Positions 24,401 through 48,888 of a stretch of 64,000 nucleotides of DNA are shown piece after piece. A model generated the notes under the pieces. That model did no database searches, had not been told where the DNA came from, and saw only the letters and a list, made by a program, of their open reading frames with translations. Position numbers and translations under genes: made by a program. Source of the stretch: Daphnia carinata (lineage: Eukaryota; Arthropoda; Branchiopoda; Diplostraca; Daphniidae); the NCBI RefSeq assembly GCF_022539665.2, contig NC_081335.1:2108001-2172000 (forward strand), given 5' to 3'. Position 1 is the first letter of the stretch, and every line of letters starts with the position of its first letter.

Positions 24401-27400
24401 TTTGCTGTCGTTGCCATCGGTGATGTATTCAAAACGGGGGGGGGGGGGAGGAAAAAAAAGGGAGGGGAGGGAAACTGGATCGAGTACAAATCTAATACTG
24501 GAGAGCTCGTCCGGAAGATGACGGGCAATGACGATGGCGGCAAATGCTTCACAGCACGTAGCGGAGGGAGTGAAAGGGGGTAGAAGAGGAGGTGGATGTA
24601 AAATTGAATTTTCCTATAGAGGCTATGATCGTCTATGCCCTAGTACGATGTTGAATGACAAAACAATTGCCCTTATCGATTGAAAGCTTCAATATTATTG
24701 CGAGTTTGAATTTAAGATGTGCGTAGCCTTTACAAGGGAAATGGGAGACGCATCCGGATTGGTGAGATGAGTGAAATATGAAGGGGGGGGATAGAGGGGC
24801 ATAGCGTTGTCGGTGTAGTCGAAAACGGATGGGTGTATGGATTAATGTTGATCAATCTCCAGCATGGGCCCTTTTTATTCGTTTCACCGAAAAAACTGCG
24901 TGAGGTTTAAAGGCCAAAGATTGAAATGACGAATAGCATAGTCCATTTGGAATAGCGTGTTTTTTTGCCATTACATTTTTCACGAACCATAAAATGTCGT
25001 CTACCTTGAATTTTTTTTTATCGTTACACGTCTTGCATTATATAGTGACCATTTTTCTCACAGCCCTTTTCAGTGATGCACATGTACTTTAGAGGGGGGG
25101 GGGGGCATAACGTTGTATGTGTGTGATGGACGGTCCGCTGGGGGCAGTCGACGTCCTGTTTGGCTGGATGGGATGATTCATTTTTCTCTTTCCTGTAAGG
25201 TTCCATTTGCTCGTATTCTTAAAGAAAAGCTTCAGATCGGCTTTGGAATCTTTTTTTTTTTTTTTTTTTTTTCTTTTTTCTCTTGCTCTTCGTCTCACCT
25301 GGACCCTAAAAGGAAGATGACCCAATGGCAAGATGAATTTTCCATTACCGAAGTTTGCTTAGACCACGCCCACGCATGCACTAAGCTTGATTAGTTTTGT
25401 GCTGAATTCTTCCAAAGTTGGCTCGTCTTTTTAGCTTCTTGAATAAGGAAAAGGGAACGTTGCGTGACGGATTAGCCGGATTCAGGTTGTCGTCTTTGAG
25501 AGTCGAGGGAACTTGTTCGTCTTCTTTTGAGTTTGTACACACTGTAAAGTGTGCGTGCTACGGGGTCGGCAGATGTCCTGGACAGAGGAGCTTGCGTGTT
25601 CTAATGAGGCATGTCTTCTTTTTTTTTTCGTTTCTTAAGTTGTTATGGGTGCGTCTTGTGTTTCCATCATTTCGCAAACGGGTGAGGGGCTGCATTGAGC
25701 ACGTTTCACCAGATAGGAAAAGTAAAGCCATGAAAGAGACATGACCTGAGAGCTTTAGCGAGATTGGATTGAGATTGGAGTGGTGGTGCGAGTCTACAGG
25801 GAAGATAATGACAGTCGTTCTAGCTCACGAAAGTCACGCTCCTCTGCCCCCCCCCCTTTGCACTCTTATGTTGTGTTTCTCTCTTTATTCATCGAAGGGT
25901 GGATCGAGAAGAGATGATGGCAGACTATGTTTGACTCCTTTCATCTTTTTCGAGTTTACTGCAGTATTTGATTTGGCGTTAAATTTCTATATTATCCCCA
26001 ACTAAATGCAAGGGCACTGAGAAACTTATTACTTGTCCTATTGTGCTAACTGTTGCTTGGTTGAGGCCAATAACGTGCAGGTGAAAGGATGACGGAACTC
26101 GTATTCGTATACCTTTTTTTTTCCCCGTCGTGCGCCATCTATTCGCGTTCATTCGGGTCCGGATGAGAAAGTGGGACTGATTTCCCTCGATGGAAGATGA
26201 ATCGATTTCCGTTCCCTCTGATCGCGCGCTCCATGTCGCCGTCCCTCCGCCATAACCATATCCGATCGATTTTTTTTTGTATTTTCGTGTCTTGAGAGAA
26301 TTCTGGCCGGCTGCATCCAATCCATCCAGTCGCGCATTCAAGCCCATCCTCCGCTGCAGTACCTCTTATATACCCGCTCGACCATGGTCCGCCGCGCGGA
26401 GCTCATTACCTTATTGAAAATTGCTTGCACACACGAGCCCTAGTTTCCAATTATAGCTGCGGCTGTATCGGAAAATGTTTTTATTTTCCATTTTTGAAAA
26501 GAAAAAATCGATTTGACTTTTACAGGTGTAATCAAACATTGGTCTCGATGTACGGCGTTTTCCAGCGTGAACAATAGATTTATTCCGTACCGTCTAGCTG
26601 CAGGTTTTTTTTTTCCCCCGGATTTATTTATTTTTTTATTGAATAAATAAATACAGCCGTAGTTTCTTTTAGGCAGGTGAGAGCGAATATGTTATGATTT
26701 ATTCATCGACGATATTCCTTTTTTTTTTTAAACTGAGACGACGGTGGATGAGCAATCCTATCACTGCGGATCAGCGTCTATTCGAGGGGAAGAGAAGTTG
26801 ATCCTTGAGAGTCGGATGATGGTGAAGTAGACTAGTACCTTGCGCGTACCATTTACCAAAACATTGATTTTTTTTTTAGTGTTGAAAATACCGAGACGAA
26901 TAAAGTAGAATCACCCAAGCGGACGTTCCAAGTAGTACACACTATTTCGAAGGGTGATGACATTTAGAAGGTCTTAACTTTGTACAACCGGTCGCCGTGT
27001 TCTACTTTATGGCTGCACTGCACCCATCTTGGGTAAAGCTGATAGTCGTATTTGGTGTTTTTTTTTAATGCTTATATTCTGGTCCTTATTTCAACCAGGT
27101 TATTGAGCTCCCCTTTTGTTTCTTTGCTTCATCGTCTACTTATTTTCCTTTTTTGTGTGCGCATGTGAAGTAATAGAACAGCCGAGCAATGTCGTCATTT
27201 AGTACTGGGCTATGTAGGAGGGGGGAGGTTTGTTAGGTTGTACTTCATAAAATGCATTTGAGGAAAGAATGATATAATTTTGCGGTGATGAAATACCTTC
27301 TATCTTGCTCGAAAGACCCTATTGGCCGGAAACGAGGAATTTCGAGTTGATTCACATCCTTGGATTCCTTTTCCTGTCAAGATTTTTATTTTTCCCTTTT

Positions 27401-29778
27401 ACATTTTACTTTTTTTTTTCTGTGTTGTTGTTGAGGGTTTTTATTTTCTTTATTTTTACCATTTTCTTAGCGCCCAGCATACTTTCATTTGTAGTTTTTC
27501 CTCGTATGTCCCCTCCATCACATCCAAATACAAAAAGACATGATGGATTCGTGTTGATGAACTGCCAGACTCTCTCTGGTCTCCAGATGCCAGGAATTGT
27601 CGCTTTTGTATTTTGTGCTGTAAGAATTTTAGGATTTTCTTTTTCTTTTCTTCTCTTATTTGCTCCTTTAAAAAAAAAAAAAAAAAAAACGCGACAGGTT
27701 GTGTGTATGTGCATGTCGACGTTCACATCACGGAAGGTTGCTTCGTCTATGTCGCATCGAGACGGGGGGGGGAACCGGACGGAAGTTTTGTAGAGACGAA
27801 TTGATTTGTGTGGCGCTTTACGATTCGTGACACTAAACAACCAACAAGCTAACAAAACCATAAGTGTAAAAAAAAACAAAAATCGAAAGAAAAGACAGGC
27901 TACCAGTGTGTGTGTTGCTATCGATATCAAGAGGCGGGTCTTGAAATGTCTTTGACGGCCTTGTCCGCCCCACCGTGCATTTCTTTTTTTCTGTTTTCGT
28001 TTTGGCTGTTGTGTTTTTATTTTTAAAGGTAACAACACCAATGCTAACTGTAGGGAGCAGCAGCGTCTTATTTATAGGTTGGGATAGCCGCGCCCATTTC
28101 CGTGTTTGATTCAACTACCGTCTTCCTCTTGTGCGTGTGTGTCTGTACGATAGGAAGGAAACGGCACTTGTTCAGGACCCTCGTCTCAGGCCAGATGAAA
28201 ATAGAGAATTCTAAATAATATAAAAACTCATCAGAAGCGGGAATCCTTTTTGGCGTCGAGTGGATTGGTCACGCTAGCGCTTCGTCTTTGGCGGATGAAA
28301 AGGGATTGGATTCACTGTGCACAGCTTCTTCCTTTTTCCCATCCGTGTGCGTCCTATAGTGCCCGGTTTTCTTCTTTGATTCAGTTTTTTTTTCCACTTC
28401 CAAATCTGCTCGTCATTGAGGAAAAGGGGAAATTCTTCTTTTGCTTGGTAAAGGAGTAAAAGATGAAGAGGAAAGAAATGGATTTTATTTGGCTTTTGAA
28501 GTATTGAAGTTTGCTGTCTGCAACGTCCCGCGAGTCGGCACACACGCGTGCACTCGTAGCGTTCATTCTTTTATTGTTCGCCGATATCTTTTGATTTTTT
28601 TTTCTTTTGTGTCTGCATGTGTGTGTGTGTGTTCCGTGCTTTGACCAATAGGGTTTGTCGTTTTCGGGTAGAATCCCTTAACAACATGGGAACACCAGAG
28701 TGGCCCGTCTTTAAATATTCAGTGCGCCCTACAGAGTCCCTCTGCTCGTTCGCCTTGCTCCATCTCAGAGACTTCGAAAGCGATCGATCGATCGTCCAGC
28801 AATCGCTACTCTTACCGTTACCACACCTCTAACTTGTACGTGCATTTGTGCGATTAATTCATTTTCAGCGTTTTATCTTTTTTTTCACCCGTGCTGCTAA
28901 TCTTTGACAAATTGTGTTTTAATGTACGGGATTCTAGGATTTATTTCTCGTAAATGATTCATTGAGCTCTCACTCTTTTTTGTGTGTGCCAGTAAAGGGG
29001 GGAGGGATAGGTTTGAAATGAAGAGACGAGGAAGAAGAGGGTGGAGCAGGTCGTGCGCGCGCACGTTCGTACTCGCGCAAGATCCGGGGCATTTGTGTGG
29101 ATTCGCTCCCGGACTGTTGCCGTCCCGCTTTTTTTTTCTATGTATATTTTCTCCCTCTTCTTTTCTCTCTCTTGCTTTCTTGTCGTCGCCTCAGTCCGCT
29201 GGCGTCTTTGGTGTCCCCCGCACCATCAACCCCGAGAGTCTCCTTGCTCCACCTTTTTCACCTCGCTTTTACCTCCATGTCCCCACCCCTCGTTCTTGTT
29301 GTCCCTCAAACGCCGACATAAAGATTGATTGAAGTCTTGAATTGTTTCATGGTCTTTGGTGTTAGTTGCTTTACTGTGAAAACAAATCTCTAAAAAAAAA
29401 AAAAAAAAACACCTCCGAACAGGTGCGGCGCTCTATTTTTGTTACCGTGTCGTTTAATTCGATTATCGTTATTACTTTTTGTCGCGTAATTCGATGTGTC
29501 ATAATTGAATTAATTACTTAATTTTTCTTCTGTTTTTTTTTATTATTATTTTAGCCCTTGAATTACCCGGACTCAGGACTTTAGCTGGGTCGTCTCGTGA
29601 CTTTGTTGTCTTTTTCCTTCATATCTTCTTCTCCTCCTCCATCTTTTCTTCCCTGTTGTCCGTCACCATCCGTTTGTGTGTCCCTTGACGTCGCTCGAAG
29701 ACGGCATCGACTGTGGAGCTGTACTACAATCAAGACTTGACGTGTTGCTACCAAAACGATAGCCGTTTCACTTTGACA
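21476..29778. other. Long noncoding stretch upstream of the KH-domain gene
   Basis: About 8 kb between the divergent SARS2 start and the first coding exon of the PCBP/mub gene. It probably contains the promoter and one or more 5' UTR exons with large introns. A possible first exon ends at about 21861 (TTTTCCAG followed by gtagtt). An acceptor at 29554 (tattattttag) would open the UTR part of the exon holding the start codon. Poly-G runs occur at 24436-24448 (G13), 24783-24790, 25094-25105 (G12) and 27764-27772. Open frames of up to 211 codons (27406-28041, minus strand) are built from homopolymer translations and are not believed. Confidence 0.5.
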
Positions 29779-41832
<12,054 letters not shown>

Positions 41833-42493
41833 TTTGGATTGTTTTTTTTTCTTCCGATTTCTTTATTTGCAGTTTGCTAGTGGGCCAAATCATTAGTTGT
41901 TTTTCTAACGGGAAGGGATGGGGTTGCCTATGTCCAACTGGGGAGTTCTTACGTTATCTGACCACCACGTTGTGTGGCTGTTTTCCCATCGTCCCTAATC
42001 GTGGAAGTTTTTGAATTTATTTAACTTTTTTTGTCTAATTAACACGTCATTAAAGGTAGTTGTTTGAAAAAAAAAACAGTTTTAATTTCTCATAATTCTG
42101 CCGGTTCGTTTGTCGAGATAATTTTCAAAATGAATACATCAGTGTCCGTTGTTTTGGGCTGTATCGTACACTGAACTTTAGGCAGGCATTAGGCACATTC
42201 GCTCGTTGATTCTAATGGTTTACTTTGTCGTCGTTTCTTTTTAATAGGGAAAGAATTCACTTGACATACTTGCTTTTTAGACAGTTAAAAAAAATCTTGA
42301 GTTTACGTGGGACAGGTGGTAGTAGAGGTGAGCTAATCTGGGGTCGCTCATGTTTTTTTGTTTTTTTAGTGTAACCTCCGTTAACTTTTGGAAAAATTGC
42401 AAATCGACGTGAATCAACCAAAATGAAAACAAACCCGTGTGCTGGTAGTATCGAGTTGTAGTAGGCAAAGCGACAAGAGAAAAAAAATAATTT

Positions 42494-42499
42494 AATAAA
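42494..42499 (+). terminator. Candidate polyadenylation signal for the first mub terminal exon
   Basis: AATAAA on the plus strand about 660 bases after the TAG at 41830-41832 and before the alternative last exon at 43567. Confidence 0.4.
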
Positions 42500-43566
42500 G
42501 ACGATAATTTACCGGAGTGATCCCGTTTATTTGAATTCCGTAAAAAGAAAAAAAAAACATTTAAACAAAGTATCTTCCGTTGAGTAAGAAGCATAGTTTT
42601 GGGCCGTCGTTTTTTTTTTTTTTTTGTATGCATACGATATCACGCGTCTGGTTCAAATGAAAATTCTATGATTATTGCTATTATTATTTTCAATCCTTCC
42701 ACCGTGTTGACTGTTCTTCTCCCCATTCTTCTTTGTATGTTGATTTTCTCCCTCTTTACATCATTCTTTCCCCCATTTCTTTATACATATGATCCCATAT
42801 GGCCGTTATACAAAAGAAAATCCTTTCCTTCATTTTATTTTTCCTCCTCCCAAACGCCCTTCGTTCATCAAAACAAAACCTTGTGGATGGAGCTTCTCTT
42901 TTTTTTTCATTTTCTTTCTTTCTTTTTTTTTTTTTTTTGCTTTCCTTTTTGACATTGTATAAGGTAGAGACACACTCTTGCTGCAACAAAAAATACCTTG
43001 TTCTCTACGATCCGTGTTCTGTCATCTTGGCCCCACCCACTCCACCTTTGTCATTTTTCTTTGTTTTTTGAAACAGAAAATGTAGTTTCGTTTCGTAATA
43101 TAAGAGTTATCGATGATTATGATGATAGATCATATAATGTGAGGCAATAGAAATGACTTGACAAAAGAAATTTACTAGAAAAGAACAAAAAACAAAAAGG
43201 AAACATTTATTGAAAACACTGTTGACTTTGTGTCCCTTGTTTCACGTGAATCTTGTGACGAAAGTACACAGAGTGGTATGCTAGAAAAGTACCTGTCAAA
43301 AAACAAAACGATCGCCGTCTTTTATTTCTTAAACATTTTAGATGTCGAAGTTTATCACTTTCAACAAAATTGAAATCTTTAAAAAAAAGAATTTGATAAA
43401 TTTTGTTCAAAGTTTTTTTTTTGGGGAATGTCAAAACTAATCGCCGTTTCTTATTTACTTTTTTTTCCCTCCCGCTTTTTTTTTTTTCTCGCACATTTCT
43501 TCCGTCCCTTTGCCCTAATTTCCTCTTTCTTTTTCGGTCCTCGGTTGTTATGACGACAATATTCAG

Positions 43567-43651
43567 GTTGGCCATGGAGACTGCAGCCATGGGTATGATG
43601 GGCTACCCGTTTCTGGCGCCGAGTCCAATTATGAAAGCCACGATTCATTGA
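43567..43651 (+). CDS. mub: Alternative terminal coding exon of mub
   Basis: The acceptor attcag at 43561-43566 joins in frame to the phase-2 donor at 40477. KH3 then continues as YLINTRLAMETAAMGMMG and ends ...SPIMKATIH followed by TGA. The resulting protein has 363 residues, the usual PCBP length, and the Arg-Leu start after INT resembles vertebrate PCBP ends (INxRL). The splice at 41457 instead gives INTSVELHKANME. The two ends are mutually exclusive because the first contains a stop codon. Confidence 0.75.
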
Positions 43652-46600
43652 CCACTAACGGGCCACTTCTGCTGCTTCGAATGACGGAATGAAAAAAGAA
43701 CGGACAGATAGGAAAACAAAAAAAAAAAGAAAGAAACAAAACGGTGTGTGATCGATCAACAAGGATGCAAGGTACACCAGACGCGGATAAAGAAGGAAGG
43801 CAGCAGAAGTGACATCTCGTCAAAGAGTGGCCGAGTGCAACAATGGAAAGTCGATGGAAGAGTCGAGTGGAAAGAAACGAAAAGAAATTGTTGATGATGG
43901 TGCAAGGACGGCTGTCGGAATCGTTTCAGCCTAACGTAAACGCAAGCGGATTTGTTTCGAGATTGATAAAGAGGAAACACATTTGCCAGGATCTCCACGA
44001 TGAAATCATGATTATTACGTATGTTTGGTGATTATACAAATGACAATACTAAACTAAGGGAATAATAATAATAATAGGACGATATAGGAAGACCGTTTTG
44101 CCACATCATGTGCATCCCCTTGCCCGTCCCCTTCTAAATATACCCTCCCCGCCCTTACAATCCATCAAACTTTTTCTTTGTTTTTTACTTTTAAAACAAA
44201 TCTTTTTCGTATCTTCTTTCGCTCTTGTTTCTACCAACCGGAAAACAACAAATCTCTTTGGCCGACTAATTTAGGACAAAAGCAATCGACTCGAATACCC
44301 TCCCTTTCGCTCCCAGTTTCATGTTTTATCATGCAACTACAATGTTGTTTGCGTGCGCTCCCGTGTCTGTTACTTTTCCGTTTTGCTCTTTTCTTTTTGT
44401 CCTCGTTCTTTTTTCTTTCCCGCAGTTCCCCCCCCCCCAAAAAAAAAACAATTTCTTTTTCCCCCTTCCTCCCTTGACTACACACACACTTTAAACCCAA
44501 CACGTCTATTTTGTGGTTTCAAAATTGTCTTTAAAAACTTGTGCATCGTCGCGTTAGCGTTAGGTCGCACTTCTGTGTGTGTGAGGCAATAAGTCTTAGC
44601 TCAAGTATCAAAGCTAGTTAAAAGTTTAAAAAGTTGAGAAAAGAAAAATTTTTTTTTTTTTCGAGAATCACACCGAACGCTTCTTGGTTCAGGAAAAACA
44701 AAGTTTATGCCGGGGCTTTTTCTAGTCAAACGCGAAATTTGCGCCGTCGAAACCGTTTTGTTTTTTTGTTGTTTTTTTTTTTTGCTCATTTGTTTACAAT
44801 TTTGCTTTTTTTCCTGCTCCAAAATTAATCGGGTCGTTAAACATTTCTTGATTGACTTGGAAAATTTTTTTAAAAAACTAAAAATATCAGTTCAAAACAA
44901 TTGTCGGTTATTTTGTGATCGTTAGTCCGCCGTGTCTTGCGTTGCGGACTAGACGAAAGTAAAATTCGAATTCAGTGCAAGGGAATAACTTTATATACCA
45001 TTCCCAACAGATGGTCATTTATCAGGTACAAGTTTTTAATGGGCATCAGCCAAAGACGTGTGCCAAAGCTAAAGAAACAAGACAAGAATTTAGGGGAAAT
45101 TTCTTAGGACATTATATACGTTTTGCCAATCGATTTAAAACTACCACCTTTTTCATTTTACCCTCTACCCCGAAAACCTCACAGTTACCATAATCTTAAG
45201 TTGTCATTTCATTTTTTTTTTTTTTCCTTTCTTACTCGTTTTTTTTTCCCCTTTCCGTTTTACCCCAGAGAAAATTATTATTGTAATCTTGTGTTCGCTT
45301 TTTTTTTCTTTTTCTTCGAATAATTGCAAAAAAAAAAAAACAAAAAAAAAGATTTTTTTTTTTTTTCGTTTTGGAACAACCGACCAGCTCAGTTGAGACA
45401 AGTTCCAATAAAACCAAACAAAAATTGTGCAAAAAGAACGTTTCAGTCGTAGAAGACGTTAAGTGTTGATAGAGAAAAAAAAATTAATAATAATTTTCTG
45501 GGATAAAAAAAAAATTTAAGATAAGCAACACTTGATTGCCCATGACGACTGTATAACGTGCCCGGTTAATTGAAAGGGCAGTACGTGTGTGTGTGTGTTT
45601 GATTGATTTATTCTTTTCTGTTGTGTTGAAAAAAAATAACGTCTTTTGTTTTCCTCTTTCGTCTTAATCAAACAACAAAAAAAAAAAGCTTAAAAAAAAT
45701 ATTTCGTGCTTTTGTGCGTGTTTTTTTTTTCTTCACCCAAATATCATCCTGTCTTATTTGTCTATAGTTGATAGAACATTTGTCATTAAGAGTTGTGAAA
45801 TTATTTTCTCTTTTTTTTTTCTTTGTTTTGATGAGAGAAAGAGTGTGTGTGTGTGTGTAAAAAGCCTTACACGAACAGGGTGAACCCAAAAAAATGCAAA
45901 ATTTTTCAAAGAACCCCCCCCCCCCCAAAGAAAAATTATTAGGATACAGGGAATTTTAAATTGTATTCCCTACCTTGAAAAGAAGCTGATAAGTTAACAG
46001 TCAAACAAATTATACGGGAAGGGGCGAGGACTTAATTCACGAACAAAAAAAAATGGGTGACGGTTATTTCTGGACAGAAATTTCTGACGCTTTGTTGTGC
46101 ATGTTTGTGTGTATATAATATATACGACTTCCTGACCACACTGTTCCCAGTCGTTCAGCCCCACGTTTTTTCGGGTTTCTGTATTTATTTTGTAATTTTT
46201 GTCTTCGGCCTGGTCAGATTGAATGAAGAAAAGCAGTTAATCCAATTGGTACAAGACGAGGGAACAAATTAAGATCATCGTGTGAACAGTTTACCTCGTC
46301 ATCTTTGCAATTAGTCTCGTTCTCTACCTTCGCATTGACATCCGTTATTCATTTCGTTCACGCCAAAACTTGCATTTCTGCTTGTCGTTGACCCGCACTG
46401 TTATCCGCAAAACTTTGCAATTTCAAATGGGGAAAACTATATCATTCATTAACGGCGCCTCCCACGTACGCATATCGTAGTGAAAAGACATTGCGTTCAC
46501 ATGGACAATCATTAAGGCTAACTAAAGTTTCACTTTCGTTTGCTATTTGGCGACTGAATTCACTTCAGTTCTAGCTCTCTTTTTGTTTGTTTTTTGTTCT

Positions 46601-48112
46601 TCGTTGTCTGCTATTATAACAATCTTGCTTTTTGTACTTGAACATCAGTTCATTTCCTCTTGAAAAGTGGAAGACTTCGTTCGCTCTTTTTCGCGTTGCT
46701 TTTTCGTGTAGATTATTATGACTTCACCTAGACGTAGATTTTGTTTAGTTTTTTTCAAAGCAATTTGTCTTGTCCACAGTAAAAAAAAAAAGAATTTTAG
46801 ATGATATTCGTCGCAGAGATGAAGGATGTAACACTTGAATGAGGATTTAAAGTAAAACAGGAAGTTAAACAAACAAAGCTATAAATATTAGCCGGTCAAA
46901 ATTGATTGCTCAGAAAAATGGAACAAAGGCAATGCGGAATATCTTGTGAAGTCTTTCGCGCACTGACATATCCTCCACACACAGCTGTGTCTTTCTTCAT
47001 TACACACACACACACACCACCACCTGGGTAGAAGAAAAAGGCTTTTTAGTCTCCCGTTTCAAGTTTTGAGTTGTATCACATTTCAAACACTCGCACGGTA
47101 AACGTTTCTTTGCAGGGAATATGATAAAATATCAATTTTTTACTGCGGTTCACCTGTCTGCCCATCCCCTGTCAATTCCCGCAGATGCATGATTTTTTTT
47201 TTTCGAAAACATAAATTATTCTCTTATTTTACCCAGTCTAGCAATGGTTGAGAGGAAATTTTCAGCGTTTTGATTTTTCTTTCGTGTGAAATTAAAATAC
47301 TTATCATTAGTGTCAGTTTTATTAGATTCACATTCTTGTTTTTGGTTTCTTTGTTGTAAAGAAGAAAAAGAAAATTCTTTATTGAGGATAAATTAAATCC
47401 CCATCCACACCCCTTTCCCACACATAAATTAAAGTTAAAAATTGGAAAAAAAAACAATAAGCAACATCAACACCTCTTGGGGATAAGAAGAAATTTAGTG
47501 CAATCTTCTTTTTTTTTATTTTCTTGATATCTGAGTGTATTTTGTAAATTTGATTGTCACACATGCTGATGACAGACACTCGAAGATCATATATTGGATT
47601 GTTTAATTTTTTTCTCGTGGAGTTTCTATATAAACATTTTGTTATTACAAATACACATCGTGCGCTGTGAAATTACAAAAGAAAAAAGAAAGGGCTGGAA
47701 CAAGAGTGTTTTGGAGTGCAAACGTATGTGTTGTATGAGCATCACCTGTCATAGCAGAAGAACACAATCGCCCCACAAGGAAATGATCTTAAATTTTGTT
47801 TTTTTTTAAGTCTCTGATAGTTAAATCATCCAAGGGGGATGATGTTATATATAGAAGCTCTGCTTCTGGTCCGAGAAATGGAGAGTTGACGAAACTATTG
47901 CAGTCTTTTTTTTTTGAGTTTCACGGAGAGTGAGAACGACTTGCAATCAGTCCGCCTTGTGAAAGAAAGTTGAAGAGGAAGGCTAAAGAAAAAAAAGAAT
48001 GGGCGAGTGTGTCCTTGTCTGCCGTTCTGATTATTTGAGAGGAGAAAGTGAGAGTTCTTTTCTGGAGAGTTGAGACAGAGAGAAAACGAAACAGGTTTTT
48101 TAAATTTTATGA
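43652..48112. other. Probable long 3' UTR of mub followed by intergenic DNA
   Basis: No coding exon is recognised on either strand. The AT-rich left half has poly-T and poly-A runs, a CA tract at 47002-47017, GT tracts near 45583-45598 and 45843-45858, and a plus-strand AATAAA at 45407-45412 that could end the mub transcript. The right half, 46000-48112, holds nothing recognisable. Confidence 0.5.
44428..44438 (+). repeat. Poly-C tract (C11) downstream of the alternative last mub exon
   Basis: Lies about 780 bases after the TGA at 43651 and before the first AATAAA found downstream (45407), so it may be in the 3' UTR. A further C13 tract is at 45914-45926, beyond that signal. Confidence 0.6.
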
Positions 48113-48760
48113 TTATTGAGGAACGCGGGCAACAACGTCCGACCAGTATGTCCTGTAATTCTGGAGCACGGTACCCCTGTATAAATGGACAGAAAGAGAA
48201 AGTGGAAGAGTGAATGAAAAAAAATGTTGATGAATGACGACGTGATTGTATGAGGAACTTACACAAAGTAGACGCGGCCAGAAGCTTGAGGTGCGTGCCA
48301 CAAAAGGGTGACCGTCTCCTTGGGATCGTTGTCTGTGTGAGTGGCAGCCGAGCATTCCGGGTAAGATTTCACTTCGGGATGTTTCTCAAATGTACCGATC
48401 CACTCGTCGGTGGCAGCGTCGCGTCCTTGGAAGAAGAATCCCTTGAACGGATACTTGGGTCCGTGGATAGTCACTGAGGTATTCAAATTTACGTATGTTT
48501 AATCAGTTCTGTTTTTTTAATGTAACCATATTTTAATCTTAGGGCATACCTGTGATCTTGTCGCCTGGCCGGTAGTAATCGCTTGAAGCTTCAACGATGA
48601 ATGGGTTCGTATTTTCAGGCTGCGGTTGAGTTCCGCCGTGATTCGGTCGGTTGGGCTGGGCTTTGACACAGGCGTCAATGGGTCCACCGTTGGGGAAAGC
48701 CCGGCAATTTTCAAAAATAAAGAACAAAGTGACCAACGTGCAGATCGCCTTGATTGCCAT
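48113..48760 (-). CDS. Secreted reeler-domain protein (insect 'putative defense protein' type)
   Basis: Three exons on the minus strand, 48760-48550, 48473-48263 and 48176-48113, join in frame to 161 residues. A signal peptide (MAIKAICTLVTLFFIFENCRA) is followed by one reeler domain: FPNGGPIDACVK, the DKITVTIHGP strand, FKGFFFQGRD, then SYPECSAATHTDND, TVTLLWHAP and the terminal GTVLQNYRTYW. The length and single-domain layout match the small hemolymph reeler proteins of insects (Hdd11/noduler-like), some of which bind microbes. An immune role here is only inferred from the family. A longer start at 48862 would add 34 residues before the signal peptide, but it lies upstream of the probable transcription start, so 48760 is preferred. 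Confidence 0.9.
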
Positions 48761-48852
48761 CCTATTTCGAATTTTGAACGATAAGCAAACGAAAAAAACT
48801 GTTAGAAGAACGGCTGCCGGATTTCTTTTAGCGATGCTGGTTGAGGCACGAC

Positions 48853-48888
48853 TGACGGTCATCGGAGGACGAACTGCCGGCTTTTAAA
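48853..48888 (-). promoter_or_regulatory. TATA box and initiator of the reeler-protein gene
   Basis: On the minus strand TTTAAAA (48888-48882) precedes the arthropod initiator TCAGT, whose A at 48853 would be +1. The TATA element then starts at about -35, slightly far but acceptable. The predicted 5' UTR is 92 bases, unspliced, ending at the ATG at 48760. Confidence 0.55.

Noticed and set aside
27406-28041. 211-codon minus-strand open frame in the region upstream of mub
   Set aside because: Composition is set by poly-A/poly-T tracts (Lys and Phe runs), the opposite strand is open as well, and no family resemblance is seen.
48761-48862. Longer N-terminus (34 residues) for the reeler protein
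   Set aside because: Puts charged sequence before the signal peptide and lies upstream of the probable transcription start at 48853.
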